Shown: in pieces, positions 1-14,800 of the stretch | Layout: every line of letters starts with the position of its first letter | Numbering within the stretch: position 1 is the stretch's first letter | Source of the DNA: Rachycentron canadum | Taxonomy: Eukaryota > Chordata > Actinopteri > Carangiformes > Rachycentridae | Reading direction: 5' to 3' | NCBI GenBank assembly: GCA_038496675.1 | Contig: CM076649.1 | Coordinates: 18,344,337 to 18,408,336, forward strand | Length of the DNA: 64,000 nucleotides | Position numbers and translations under genes: made by a program | The notes under the pieces: model-generated | What the model saw: only the letters and a program-made list of their open reading frames with translations | What the model was told of the DNA's origin: nothing | Databases searched by the model: none

Positions 1-250
1 CTTGGCCTTGATCCCGAGAGTTAGAAAACAGTGTATTTTTGTACATTGAGTCTTGTGTGAACTTTGTGCATCTTCAGCGTGAAAAGAAAAATACAGAATT
101 TGCTGTATGTAATAAAAAAAAGTCCTAGCTTAACAACCTAAAAAGGAAAATAAAGATAATGTTCTGTCATCCATGATTAACAGGGAAAAAAGAGATGTTT
201 GTTTTAGATAAATCTTGATATGAAGAGGAACATTACTTTATAGATGAAAA
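1..250 (+). other. possible 3' UTR end of an upstream neighbour
   Basis: AT-rich sequence with AATAAA hexamers at 111-116 and 149-154, preceded by TTTTGTACATTGAG-type sequence of the sort found near vertebrate transcript ends. No coding exon is visible before the window edge, so both the gene and its orientation are inferred only from the hexamers. It may equally be ordinary intergenic DNA. Confidence 0.25.
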
Positions 251-3200
251 CAGTGCATTGCAGCATTAGTAATTAGTTGCTGTGTCTGTTTGTCTGTGCA
301 CATTCATCAATGTAGAATCCTCTTATCTAGGCTTGCAATTGTGTTACTCTATCTAACAAATTGTTTTAGGCTTCATCCATACTTTATACTAATAGGACAC
401 TGATAAAGCAAAGCAACAAATTCAAATAGAACAGAGTGAGGAAATTAAATTACATCTGATTCCTGGCATCTGTAGGCCTTGGTAAAAATCTGTGTTGAAT
501 CTGGTTTAGGCTTCAAGTGAACAAGTGGAGCTACAGTTTTTGAGCTTTGAGTCAAAGTTCTCAAGTCTCTATATGAGGAAATCCTACAACATTTCAGCGC
601 GAGCGATTTGCCAATTTAAAATGGCTTAAAGGTTTAAGGCGATGGCTTTGAGAAACAAAAACAGATCAATAGAGGTGATCCAGGAGAAGTCCTGCTTTGA
701 TAACCTGGGCTTCAGCCTGGAAATGCTCCCATCAGTCTTTTTTTTTTTTGTTTGTTTTTTGTTTGGATGGATGCTCACTTCTCTGTGGCTCTCTCCTGGC
801 CCTTCCACTTGGCACGTGGTCATCAAGTCCTGTGATTCACCTTCATCACCCCTACTCTTTGAGACATAGTACTGTAGGCAGGTTTGTTGTCTTTAACATT
901 GACATTTGCATTTAAATTGACTTCATGCCGTCGTGATTTATTTTCTTGAGAGAGCGACAGTTTCGTCGACGGCTTTGCCTCTAATTCTCTTGCATCTGCT
1001 TTAAGTACGATAACAGAAGAAGGGTTATTATTCAGTGAAATCATGGTCTAACTTTGTTTCATAGTGCAGCAGACCCACACAGCAGCAACTGACGGACCAC
1101 TTCCATCTTCCAAATTCTTTCAAAACTGCAGATTAATTTCTAGTCAGTCATGCGTGATGACTTTTCTCATGAATTAACTGTAAAAAAAAAAAAAATTATT
1201 TCTTCACATTGAAGAATGGTGTTCTCAGGAATTTGGTCAGACTTTCTTTCCATTTGTTGAACTGAGGTGAAGACCACGCTACGACAGAGCTGTACTACTT
1301 TACAGGGCTCTTTTGACACTGCATTGCAGACTTTGATGTGGTCTCACATTTTTGCACACACTCCAGGGTCAGCAAACAGGGACTTATACTTGTTTAACTT
1401 GGAAAAATAGATATATTAATCTCTAGCCGTGTTGTCACCTCTGTGATTTATTCACCTTATGAAAATAGCTGAACTCGAGACTGCCGGCTCTGCAGGGGTC
1501 ATGATGATTTAGGGGACCATGGTGGGATGGGATGGGATCATGGGAGTGACAGGTTGACGCAGGATGTTTGCACAGATCACCTCAGACAGTGACTATAATT
1601 GACACCATTAGCCTTGAGGGCTGTCAGTTTTCTGACAGCCGGCGAATTCACGTGAGCCTTCCCTCAGCTGTAGATAACAAATTCATACCTCCTGTTTTTA
1701 AACCATTTTACACCTCAGTAATTCCTTTCTAACAACCACTTGCTCCAGCTGAGCCACAGTTTGCACCCTGTGTCATGGATTTGTGATTATCCTTTCCAGA
1801 GTGTGAAGTAGGGGAAACAGTGGCCAACATGCCCTCATGAAATTCAGTGCGCAGGTCTGATTCCCCCAGGGTGCTTGTCTTCTTGTTGAACTGGTGCTGT
1901 ATGGGCCCCTTGGCTCTGCCGCGTGGTGTAACTCACCTGCTGTTGAAACATTTGGATCACATCCCTGAACACTGAGCAGTCCTGGGGCCCCCATTTGCCG
2001 CCAAACCAAAGTTGCAGATGGCTTTGCTTCTTCCTGTGGTTCTCTGGTGGAAGAGGTGCAGAGGGTTTGAAGGTTACGAGCAGGTCTTCCTCTGCTCCGT
2101 GTCGAATGTCATTACTGACACACAGAGGCCTCTTTAATGCCTGAGCCCCCCTTTTTCTTTACCACCTGCAGTGTGATGGGATTTTAGCTGGGGTCAAAAG
2201 TGTGCCAGAAGCGCTGCTATTAACCCTGTGTATTGTGCCTTTCTATGAAGGGCAGTCCACTGGCAGTCTCTTCCCCTGTTCATAATAGAACAGACTGCAT
2301 TCCTCCCAGAGTGCACGGACATAGTTAGCTGGATCTCAAAGAACCTTCATCCAGCGGACACTGTTTTCTTCCCATTTACACAACCCTCATTTTTCAGCCC
2401 AGTTTAGACCAAAGCTGCCCCTCATCAGGTTTGGTTCAGCTATCTCAGTCATGAAGTAAACAACATCCTTCCTCTTATTCGCTACATGACCAGAGTATAA
2501 AGACTCATTCAAACAGAGTGAAAAACAATGAGCCTTCTCCAGCGTGTGTGGGAGTGCTGTCTTAACTTAACAAAGACAGACTGATGCCGTGTTTGTAAGC
2601 TGACAGAGTCATGTTAGCATCACAGTGAAGAGAGGAGGATTTTCCCAGCGTTTACAGCAGCGCTATTTTGATCTGCTGCATCAGGGAGATGTAAATCACC
2701 AAAGCGACATTGTTCACACTTCATATGTGGTGGTGTCACTCAAAATGTTATACCTGCTGAGATCTCATTTCACAGCATCTTGTCTTGAATCTTTCTACGA
2801 GGTTATTTCATTACTTATTTTACAATATCAGTAAATTGTACACATTGACACTGGCTAATCTAAATTCTCTGCGTGGTTTTCTAACACAGATGGTAGAACA
2901 GCTGTATTAGTAAAATAAAAAAAAGAATATTCTTGAAGGCCACATCACTTTGTGACTGTATGCTTCCTACCCTGGAGGGAAATAAACATACTGAATATGC
3001 GGCGAGAGTAATGGATATTCATCTACTGTCTATATGGTGATTCATATTGCATGTAGCCAGAGGAGCACAGTGGTGATGTGTGTGTGTATTGGCAGTGAAG
3101 TCACGTCTAACTGTTTATTTTTCCGTGAATTGTGAAAGAGGCGGCCAATATTGATCAAGTCAACCATAAGCAAAGGTCTAGGTTGGGGAAGAGACCTTAT

Positions 3201-3277
3201 ATTGTTCCCCAACAGGAACCAGAGGGGGTTGTTTTCTCAGTAAGTGATCAAAATTGTATCAAAATGCCACCCTACCT

Positions 3278-3280
<3 letters not shown>

Positions 3281-3312
<32 letters not shown>
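3281..3312. repeat. (CA)16 microsatellite
   Basis: Uninterrupted AC dinucleotides, readable directly. Likely polymorphic; no function inferred. Confidence 0.98.
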
Positions 3313-3314
<2 letters not shown>

Positions 3315-6300
3315 ATTTATAAGCATGGCTCCAGTTCCCTGCTGCTGTGTTTAAGCAGGAGGTGGTGCCATTAAACTGATGGCGTAGCTTTCATCCTGTT
3401 CCACGGTCAGTAAACGGCTTCCAGGTAGAAGGCTCGGGTTTGCCACTGCTTTGATTTGCTTTTGTAGATGCAATGTGTCAATGCTTTTTCTTTGCTTTGG
3501 ACTTAAACAGCAGTGTAAAACATTTACGTGTTAGAGAGAGCAAAAACATGATTTGATCAAAGGTGTATGTATCTGTTTTCACTGCAGCAAAGGGATGTTG
3601 TTCTGAGCCATTTGGTTCTGGTCTTGACCCACTAAATACAACAAGCCTACTATCTACACAGGAGCATGCTGGGGAATCCTTTCCCAGTCTGACCAGAGCC
3701 AGAAGCACTGCTGCCCAGAATGCAGAGCACAGCAAGTCCACAACCATCATCATTAGAGCTGCACTGCTGTAAGCTCTAATGGCTGTCCCTGTTCTGCTGC
3801 CTCGGCACATTCAGGGCTCATCTGAGACTCCAGGGTGTGAACACATGAAATAATTCAAGAGAGATAAATTCACTGGTCCTGTGTTCCCCCTTGAAAGCAA
3901 GATGCAGGACGCAATAACCCCCTTGTAGCGAGGGGCCACCAAGAATGCATTCATGGTGACGTCCTCTTTCAACCACCCTGGAATCATCAAAGGAGGCTAA
4001 ATGAGGAGATTGTCTTGTTTATCTTCATTTAAAGGCTGGGAAGAGATGGTGTTTTCTCACTCGTTTCAATATTGAAAAGAGAGGAGCAAGGAGGAGAGAC
4101 AAACAGTGGTGGTATTGTTAACGGGGGGAGGGGATGGTAAAATTGATGTGCAATGTGTGGGCTGTCCCTGGATTTCTAATTGTGTTTTAAGATTTCAAAT
4201 AGCCATATAAGAATCTTGAAATGGAAAATGCTCCAACCTCTGAGGGTAATGTCCTCGTGCATATTTCAGCAGAATGAAGATTTATCACCCCTATTTCTCA
4301 AGAAAGTGTTAAATGCAATGTTTGAAAATCAATGCAGGGTCATGACAAGGCACATTCATCAAGTTTTTTATTTGTTCAGTCACGGTGAAAAGCTTTGGAT
4401 GGCCATCTTTTTCCAATTACATGCAAAGGCAGACATAGTCTAACCCCATTCCTGCCGTTTTTGTAGTGGCAGTATAGATTTTCAGCCATCCAAATGAACT
4501 CTTTACTGAAGCGCCTGCAGTCATTGTGAATGCCCTTTCCCTGCCTTTAGGCACAATCATTCCCCCCTCCAAATGTACACTTTACAAATCAATAAGCTTT
4601 CACAGTAATTTAACTCTCATGTGCCCCTGAGAGCTTGCGGTAAATTCACTGTATATCATAGGTAGAATTAAATCAGTGTGTTTCCCTGTTGTCCTCGGCA
4701 CTGAAAATGCTGGTTAATTGATGTCATGGCACAGATCCTTTGCTTTGTCATGGCCTAAGATATTTATTTTACTCTGTGTAAGCCACTTACAGGGTTACTC
4801 AAATAGGATGCAGAAAAATAGCACTTGGTTTTCTGCTTGGTTTTGCTGCATTTATCAGGAATTTGCCCAAGATGGCACTTGATTTATGTTTTGACTTGAC
4901 TGAATCCAAGTAGGGCGTCATTGATGATGATTAGTCCAGTGGCTGTGCTCTGCTGCTACCTGATGCCGGTCAATACTCATATCGAGGGAGATCAATCCCC
5001 TATATGGAGCAGAGGCAGGGATCCCCAGTGCTGCCTTTGGGTTTGAGCCTGACCAAAGCTGGACTTTTGGGACCAATGCCTAATGATTTTTTAGGAGCAA
5101 AATATTCTGAGAACAATATATCAGCTGATATTTATATATATGTAGTTTTTCAGCAGTCAAAGAAAACTAACGTAGACAGTGCAAAAACAAAGTATATTAA
5201 AGCCAAAGGAACAAACTCATTCTTTGGATTCTCATCTGTAATATGCTGCTCTGCCAATTCACATGCACTCGGATATCTGTCTTTGTTAAGCCAGTTACGG
5301 TCAATACTATCAGCCCTCCAATATGTCAGCCTGGCTGTGATTTTTGGTTTTAATCAAATTACCTTTGATTTCTGACCAATAAGGGCAATCTCATTAGTCT
5401 TGCGGAAATGACAAAATCCAAAACGCATAATTAAGCATGCTGGCAGACAGCTACAGCCACTTGTCCAAGGTTGTTTAATTGTATAAACCCTGTACTTTAC
5501 AGTTAAAATATCTCTAAATGTTTTCTGACAAATTTGTTCTTTTATATTATGGCCACGATATAAATTGTTCAGAGAATAACTAAACAACCACAGAAATTAA
5601 ATGTGTTGATGTGATATTACAATTGGCTGTTGCAGAGGTATACTCTATCTAGTTCACTTGCATTTTGATCAATTCTGTTTTTCAATAGCCTCATTCTGGA
5701 TTAGCGGCAGAGTGCCCGGGCACTGCAGACAACTGGTGAGAGGAAATCAAAGCTGCCTAGTGAGAAGTGTACGCGTGTTGCTAAGATGCAGCGTACCGAC
5801 CATTGTTCATCATTAGGCACAGCTGAGGAATATGCATTATGGATGATGTAGCCATTGCACACGTAACAGGTAAAATGTTAAAGGTTTTGGAGATGAAAGA
5901 TAGGTTGTCAGACAGCGAAGAGCCTGCCTCAGACTGACCACAGATCCTGCTGTGTCCACAGCATGAGATAGAATCAGAGATCAATCAAAGCCTTCGTTAA
6001 TGGAGCCAGCAGCAGAGAGGGCTTGTGCTTGGTCTATCACCAGGATCCTCAAAAGTAACATGGTGGAATCCATTAAGCGCTTCTGTCTTTACGACGTGTT
6101 ACACCCTACATGTGCAAAAAAATGAGTGGCAATTGAAGATGAAATATTTAGGCTATGTTATTTCTGTTGGATGTGGTTGATTTTGTCCTCCGTCACAGCG
6201 TGAGGTCATAAATGAAGCACAGTCTCATCTCATTGACTTGTTTTATTTGATCTAACCCCCCTCACTCACACAGTAACCTTCTAGTAGGGCAAATGATGTT

Positions 6301-9300
6301 CAACATACAGTACAGTACTGTTTCAAACTTTTACAGGCCCTGGTAGCACAAAAACACAGCATTTACAAAAAATGTAAGATTATTTAAAAGACAAGAATTG
6401 TTACATTTTTCTATGTCTCCATACAAATACAAAGGGAAGGAAAAGTGCATAATCACTGAATAAAAACAAAACATTTCCAAGGAAAATGTACTGTCAAATG
6501 TTCTCTCCACGCTGTCCCAACTTCAATATGTCCAAAACAGAGCAATTCCTAAACCCTTTAATAGAGTCTTTCAGGGAGGCACAGGAAGAGGAACAAATGC
6601 CTCTATTCAGAAGCGTCCAAAATGCTAATGCCTCCGGCTCTTAACACGTTTATAAGGGTTCCCATGTCACGACATGGCATAGTCTACCCCTAATGGTGGC
6701 TGTGGTTGTGGACCACATGAAGAAGCCAAGACACATTACGGAACATGACAAATATGACAACAAGACCGCTGGTTTCCTGGGGAACAGGGCATCCAAAACC
6801 CTATTTTTCTTTAGGAAGATAAGTGCAGGCATGTTATGTCACACTGATCATTGGGGCTTCTTTCTCCACAATGACTTTGTTCACTGAAACCTCTGCTTGG
6901 AACAGAGCTTCAGCCCTGACATTTAAAATATCTATAAAAAGTTCCAGGCACTGTGTGGTTTTGTTACTACAACAGCCCACACATCAGTGCAGTCATGGAC
7001 TCTGTAGACCAGTTAATTGGGAAACGAGGCAATAAAGTGACCAATAGCACAGGTGCATTGGAATTGTTTGGCCAATCCAGTGGGTTATATTGAATTCTAG
7101 TAACTATGGGCCCCCATATGTAAATGATGGCAGCAAACAACAAACTTTCCGCAAGCATATAAATGAAGGGCAGGGTTTAGTGATTGCTTGGGAAAGTAAT
7201 TACTCCTTATCTATATGGGTGCTAGAAGGCAGTCCGCAGAGCGAGGCTCCAGCCTCCAGGCTCCCTTGGATTGATATTATGTCAACATCTCAAAAGGTAT
7301 TTCTCAAGTAACATTCTGTTCAACCTGTGGAGTGGGTTCAATGTTGTATTGAGCAGTTTGAGTGATTAGTCAGCAGTGAACATCAAACTTTTCTCTCAAC
7401 TCTTAATTCCATTTTCAATATGTGATTTCATGATCCAGAGCGTATGGCTTTTTCTAACAGCTGTTGGTTGACAAGACAAACACTGGACTGACATTATTGA
7501 ACTACGGGGGATGAGGTGGATGACTACACTCCCAATAGTGCTATTGATGTTTTGATAGTAAGTACACAGTTAACATTGGTGTAAATGGGCTGTGCAACAC
7601 TAGAACAACAGAGTAACAAGTAGGCATTAATGCCACAGGAGTGTGTGGATGTGTTTTTCCCATGTTTTTAACCATAAGCAAGACCACTGTTGGATCTTTT
7701 AGGCAAACCCTCATTTCACAGACCAGTGATTGTTTGAATAAGTGTGTATCCACTACCAGTTACGTTCACACAGTCATGGGTCACTCTGTTTTTAGTGTCA
7801 CAGCAGTCTGTGGTTCCAGATCATCTTAAGTGATGTTTGTAACTGATGTCCCATGGCATAAATTCTGCGTGTGCTGAATGCTCTGAACAGCTGGAGAAAT
7901 GGGAAATGGAGGATGTTATCCAAACCTCCATGTGCATTTTTTCCTCCTTTTTGCCTTTTCTTGTGTATATACACAGTGCAAGCTGTGGGCTGTGGTCCGT
8001 GTGTGTGTTGTTACCGAACAGAGGGATGGTTGGAGGGTCTGCAGGGTCATCTATCACCAGAACTCCAGTCATTACTGATCAGTCGTTCAGTGTCTTGCAT
8101 AGTCATAATTTTTAGTATCAAAAATCAAATGTCAAAAAAAAAAAAAAAAAAGTTCAGTAAGTTACTAGTGTGGCTGTTTCCAACCCTGTCTAAAGGCTAC
8201 TGGTCAATGCAGTCTTTTAGAATAGTTTGGTCAGATGTTTGGGCATTGTGCCATGAACAAGTGGACTGCTATTGTGCAGTTATGTACCATTGCTTAGTGG
8301 TACATCCTTTTTGATGAACCACCTTTGTCGTCATTGTTCCAGCTCTTTTCTCACGTAGTGCTGTTTGTACGCTGCTTCCTCACCATTACATCATTGACAC
8401 AGCTTTCAATCTGTTGACATGTGCATCAAAAGAAATAATAAGACTGAAGTTGCGGGTATGATTTAGTCAAACAGGGTTCTTGACATTTGTGCTGTTTACC
8501 TTCGAATGGCCTTTTGTTGAGCTCACAATGCTGTGTGTTCAATCACCAGTTAACCTGATTATCCAGCCACCACTTGGAGTCAGCTATGTGTCTGGATCGC
8601 TATCGGCTAACCTGTTATGAAGATCTATTACAAACCACAAAATGAATCCATATTGCAGAGGTGTTGTTGAAATAGTGTGATCTCTATGGTTTGAGTCGCG
8701 ACATAGCGAGGTAGCATGCCACCACGTCGTAGGTTTGCTTTTATGATCAAATTGGATTTTACCCAACTGAATATATACCCAGAACCTGAGGACTCTAGTG
8801 TCCCTTTTGCACTTGATACCTCTAGACACCTGAGTTATCTCCCCCTTTGCTCATTTGAAATGTAGATTCATTTACCTCTCAGCCTCCCCATAGCTTGAGT
8901 GGAAGCTTGATAAACATGAAAAGTCCAGCTCAGGTCACCAGTCTCCACCAAATCGTAACCTGCCTGTTCACGGAGCTGTCCATGTTCGATTCAAATCTAA
9001 TAGACCGTGGAGCACATTTGAGAGAGACCCATAGATGAGGCAGTGATCCAAGGTTCAAGCATGCAGAGCTGTTTTATTTCATTTCTATTCCTTTGTGGAT
9101 TTCTTCTGGATGTGTGTGGTTTATGCTCTGCAAAGAGAGGACAGAATTATTGATATCAAATCTCACCAGAAAATGGACAGAAAATAACCTCTCATCTTGG
9201 TGAAGTGGTTGCTCCTGAGGAGAGCTGTTCCTATTCAGGCAGGAGTGGCTCTCCTAACCCCCTTGCCTCAGGTCCGATCATGTGACTGCTGGACGATGAC

Positions 9301-11843
9301 TTCCTGACAGGCGGCAGAATGCGATGATTTGGGAGTGTTTGTACATTATTGCTGGGTGGTAGCAACTGTTGTTGTGTGTATTCATTGCAGTTTGTTTGTA
9401 AGTGAAACCAGATATTGTGTACAGTGTGTATCTCCTATAATATAAGATAAAGAGTTTAAGTGGTAATGTTGGCTGTTATCAATGTAAGTGCCAATGACGG
9501 TGCAATCTGCAGCCATTCTGCCAATGGGCGTGGCCCATTTTGCTCACTGCTCTCAGTTCATGGCTTCTCTTTCTCTCTCTTCCTGTTTCTGACCGTACAA
9601 ATTTTTATCTACAACCCAGAAAAGCAGCAGCTAAGAAACTGAACTAAGTAACTTGTTCTGTTCGACTCCTGTGCTCTGTTAAATCTCAGGACCTCTACAC
9701 AACAAGCAGCGCATCAGTGACGTGCAGTTATATTCATAAAACTGTGGCAGAGCCAATGTAATATTAATTTAATACTACAAATAATGTTAATTTACTGCAT
9801 TAATGGGCAAACAAGGCAAATATTGTTTGACATCGGCAAAGGCAGAAGCTGACTATTGCTGACTGCTCTGATGATCATTGATCACCCAGATCATCGCCCA
9901 TCGAGTATTTTTGAATTTTTAAAAACAGGAGAAAACCATTGCATTGTTGCATTATCACTTTACTTATGCTCATAGGGGCTGCATATAGAGACCAGAGGTC
10001 TTTACTGCAAAGAGCTGCTCTGTGAGTCTGTTTTTTTTTTATACACAACAGTGAGAATGTAAGAGGAGGAGGGGCTCTCCGATTAAAGGTCACAAGTTCA
10101 TTGCTAAAATGGGCAACCTACTGCTGCCTCGTCTGGACTGAAGTGTCTGACTGCAGTTCCTGTTTCAGTGGGGAAAAATGCAGAAGACAATAAGTCACAG
10201 TTTTGACACATAGTGAGAGGTATTTGTGAGGGCAAGAGGCCCAGCCGTTTATAATAGGCTATATATTTTTTTAAATGTGCTGGACTACAATGACAACGTT
10301 AGCCTTTGTGAATGTTGTGTGCCGGGCGTCGCTATAACAGCGGCCTCCTGTCCCAGTTCACAAACTGTACAGGTAAAGTCGAGGCTTATCGCAGACCAGT
10401 AGCTGCACCTGCGCTTTCTGTCGTAATACCATGTGTTGTTATTGTTGTTTACTGTGCCTACCTGCTTTTCTCTTTGACTTTGATGTCTAGAAGACTAGAC
10501 TAGAACGTTTGTAGGGTTGTTATATTTATCTTATTTTTCCAAATGAAAATCTATTTACATTACCTTCATACCGTATTACTGGTTGAAAGCATTAGATTTT
10601 TGGAAAGTAGTTGTCAAGCCAAATCACAAATAGGCATAATAATAAATATGTTGGAGAGATACTGCAGTTAGTTCTCCTCTATGTGACTTCTAGTACAACA
10701 AACAGCAGACCTCCACCCACACACAGAAAACACAAAGTGATATTCTGTCTTCAGGCAGAGCTTTTGATGTTAGCCTGACAAAGGCACCAACTCCAAAAGC
10801 CCCTTTCACTGGATTTTTTAATGCCCGTTGTGTCCTTTCAAGTTGTGGAAAGATAACTTTCTGGGTGTGCCTCGTGTTTCAGTTTGAAGCAGGCATTTGT
10901 TTCATTTGTTCAGGCATCCTTTCAAGTGGCACCAGCTCTTAGAAACACTGAGAGCTCTAAGCTCTTGAATTGGTGACACTCTCCACATCTGTCATCTTGG
11001 TTTGATGGTAGACAGATATTTCAGCGTGCCTACATTGTCCTGTGGTTACATTTCCTGTTTTATGGTTTGTTCCACAGTTCTGTCATTGCACGTGAACAGT
11101 AAAACTGTGAATTTTTATGATTGGCTGTTCAGTATTAAATCTAATGAGGAAACTGTACCTGCTTTGGCCCGAGTCAGCAGGTGCAGCTTTATTCTCATCT
11201 ATAAATTTCTCTGCTCCCCAATAATTTATTAAACTGTCCGTGTCATTCACGAGGTTGTAGGCAAATGTCAGGATCTTGCTCTTCCTCAACAGGCCCCTCC
11301 AGACACAGTGAATTATTTATGAATGATTGATTTTAAGTTTTATAAACCACGACTACCCCAAGTATCCTGTGCTGTGCTTGATTTTTCCTGGAACATATGT
11401 AGCATGAAAATATAACTAGACACTGATAAGCACAATCCATCAAGTGAAGCCAGAAGGGATATTTGCATGGTAGTGCGGTAGTCCTGGTGTACTTAATAGA
11501 ATTGTGCCTGTGGGCTACTATACCTGACATGGGCTAATTGGCTATCAAGAGAGGCTCTGAGAATAATAGGGCTACAGAGTTCCCACCAGTGCATGTTGCA
11601 GTTAAGACTAGTAGAAAATGTGTTGCATTGTTTCATGGTGGTTTTTAATTCATACATGTTATGGTAAATATTTCAGAAACAAGGCTTTTTCATTGTTGCT
11701 AAGGCCAAGTAACATCGGGGCAGTGTTGTCGGCCCACACACACACACTGAAGTAGATGTGCCAGTGTTCTTCTTATTTACTCAGTGAGGATGAAGTTTGA
11801 AAAGTTGTGCAGCCAGCCTATTGATGAGCACATCTGCGTAAAA

Positions 11844-11870
11844 ACACACACACACACACACACACACACA
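11844..11870. repeat. (CA)n microsatellite
   Basis: About 13 uninterrupted AC units following a short A run. Confidence 0.98.
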
Positions 11871-14800
11871 TATTTAATTCGTCTCAAATATTGGTCTGCC
11901 TACTCGCCTCTTGCTGTGCATCCATGTGAGACCGATCCCACCGACATTTTCCAGCGCAGGATTAACTGTGTAGCGCGACGGACTGCTCTGCCTCAGTGCT
12001 CCTGAAGGGCTGACCCCAAAATGTGTGTGTGAAAAGGTGGCCAGCAGGACACTCCTTAAAAGGCTGTTAGATCCTCACTGCTTATTATGAGTGGGCGTGC
12101 AACTAAATTATCTGTCCTGCTCTCCCCTTGTCACAGGACTGTAGGCGGAAAAAAAGTTATTTTCCGGAAATAATTAATCCTACTTGTTGGCATAATAATA
12201 TTGAGGGGAACACATTGATAGTGCCTTGAGTGTTTCCAGATGAACCTTTTCTCTGACAGGTGGGCTGTCACTGATGGAGATGATCATCTTCTCATTTAGC
12301 TTCCTGCCTGCAGGACTTTTCCATTAAATTACAACTGAGCCTCCCTCTCTGGAGAAGGGGATTTGATTCCGGCTCGGGTGTACACTTGTGTGAGCAGGTC
12401 TGTGTATATGTGAGTGCATGTGTGTGCGCATGTTTGCACACACTGTCTGTGTGCCAATGTGTGCATCCTGATCCCTCCAACCATTTGGAGGGCTGTGTGT
12501 CCAGGGTGTATTTCAGAGCAGAGTTGAGTCTGGTTACCATGCCTACACATTTTACTGAGAGACGCTGCGTTTATCTTAATGAATTCATTATTCAGGCTTA
12601 TATTTGCCTCTGTATTCTCTGTCAGCTGGGTACACACTCTAAATAGCTGTGGAGTTGAGGCCTTTTCCATTGCTAAAACTGACCTGGGGGAAATAGCTTA
12701 TTGATTCTTGGGGGAAACATGATTAAATTGAGTTCTAAGTGGACACTTCATCTGAACTTGTCTACAGGAGAGAAGATAAGAAACTATAGGAACCAGTCCG
12801 CCTTTGTCCAGGTTCTGCTCTACTATTTCCTCTCGAATTAATCCCTCCCTTCTATTTTTTGTGTTAACTGGGTTTGAATTAAAGAAAAAGGATGATAGAT
12901 GATTCTTATAATCTTGAAACTCTGAAATCCTTAAGATTTAAAATTACATTTTACATATTATATAAAATTATTTTACTGCACTTTTGATGCCTTACGACTT
13001 GTAAAACTTGAATTGTGTGTAATTATTAAATATTATTATAAGGGCAAAAAATCATGAACATCTGACATGATGATTTGTGCGGCCTTGTAAGAGACAGTGT
13101 TCATTGTTTGTAAAAGTCGTGACTGCTTATCAGTGTAGGTGTTGTACAGCCAGAGAAGGAACAGACGTTGTTGTGCACATTGTGTTCAGTAGGTGAGCTA
13201 ATCAGGAAAAGAGATCCCCTGATCACTGCCATGATCGCTGAGAGCACCATCTGTGATGCTCTGAGGGCCGGCAGTCTGACTGAGAGAGCTGGATAACAGT
13301 CTCTCTCCTGTCCTCACAGAGCCGCAGTCACTTCTGCATTCACAGTAAGCTGTTTTTCTGGACTTGAAAGACCTGGAACCACTTAATACTTGCTTGCAGA
13401 CACTGTTTAAGCTACATCATTATGATAATATTAAGCATTTTGTGTAGTTTACATAAAACAAAATGTGTGCAGCCCCCCCTTGGATGTATTTTGAGTTATC
13501 TGTTTTCAGATATGTGCTGTTTGATCAGTTTCTTTGTAGTGTGCTGTGCTGAATAAATCAGCTGTCAACACAGATCTGGAAATAATTGAGGGGGCTATTA
13601 AAGTGCCGTGGATAATAGAGAACAGCACATAAATGTGGGCAATTTCATTGCAGGAATTTTGTCTGTTTTTCATTTGCAGTCACAGGTCGTAAACTGCACA
13701 AGTCCCAATAATAATGACAATAATGACAATAATGTGCAGGTCTTGGCTGAGTTCAAACTGAGTTGGAACTTGTTTGTGAAGGAATTCCTCAACTGTGACC
13801 TGAAATAAATGTATAAATTCATCATCATGTTGGATGTCGCAGTGAACAGCTCTACAATGCATCAACCCAAGAAAACTTTTCATCAATGCTTCAGTGATCG
13901 GTATGAAGATTGGGGCACTTGTTACCATGGCAACTCATAAGACAACCTTACACAGATATGCCCAGGCGTTCATATTGATTCAGAGCGTAGAGAATAAAGT
14001 ACATGGTATCAGCCAAAGGCAGGTTGCCTTCCTTCTATCGACGAGTGCCAGGTTAGAGGCTTATTGACTGTTTCTGACAGACTGAGTAACAGACGACTTT
14101 TTGGTGAAATGGGCTTTGTGCCCAAAGTTCAATTAAAAGCTTCACACTGTGTGTAGCCAGCATATTTGCCAAATGGTAAGAAAAGTGTAAATCAGTCTTC
14201 GTGCCTCCTCAGCAGTCTGGTTTGTCCTTGAGGAATATTAATGGCTCTACCTTAACTCATTTTTAAAAATTCCCTTTAACGCTTCAGTATTTGTCTTCAC
14301 CTGACAGGTTGAGTGGGGTTTGTTGGTATCACGTGAGCACATGCTTTGGAAACACGCAGCTACATTTTGACGTTTTAGGGGGGTCATGAACTATGGGTGC
14401 AACCATCTCCATTTTTCTTTTTTTCTAACTCTCAAAGCTGTCAGTGGGGGAGCACCATGGCTCTTGTTTTGAATGGGTGTGATTTGGTTTGTGCGTCTGT
14501 CTCATTCAGTCTGACTTGCCCGTGGGGGCCAGTGGGTCAAGAGAGCATTATTTTAATTCCAGTGACATGGTATGGCTGCAGACCCCTATCTTGTAGCGGT
14601 CAGATGACACTTTGCGATAGCTGCTTGAGGGAGATAAGAGATAAATTATATATTAAAGATGTTGCACACATTTTCTGTGAGGGCACAGTGGATTATTTCG
14701 TTTTAAATTGAATGTCTGAATGAGTGGTATCCAAGTGAAGTCAGAGTGCATGCTCAAAACTGCATCAGATGGGAAGATGTGACTAATGACACATCAGGTA

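Larger units (their letters stand above)
251..12000. other. noncoding upstream DNA, no gene supported
   Basis: The open frames here are short (up to 147 codons), lack splice-compatible partners and resemble no family I know. Visible items are a CA microsatellite near 3281, an A run at about 8133-8151, a second CA microsatellite near 11844, and a perfect 14-bp palindrome at 5711-5724. Noncoding first exons or regulatory elements of chl1 could lie here but cannot be recognised from one sequence. Confidence 0.6.

Noticed and set aside
7871..8314. 147-codon plus-strand ORF
   Set aside because: Contains a lysine run from the A tract near 8133, and has no domain or splice context.
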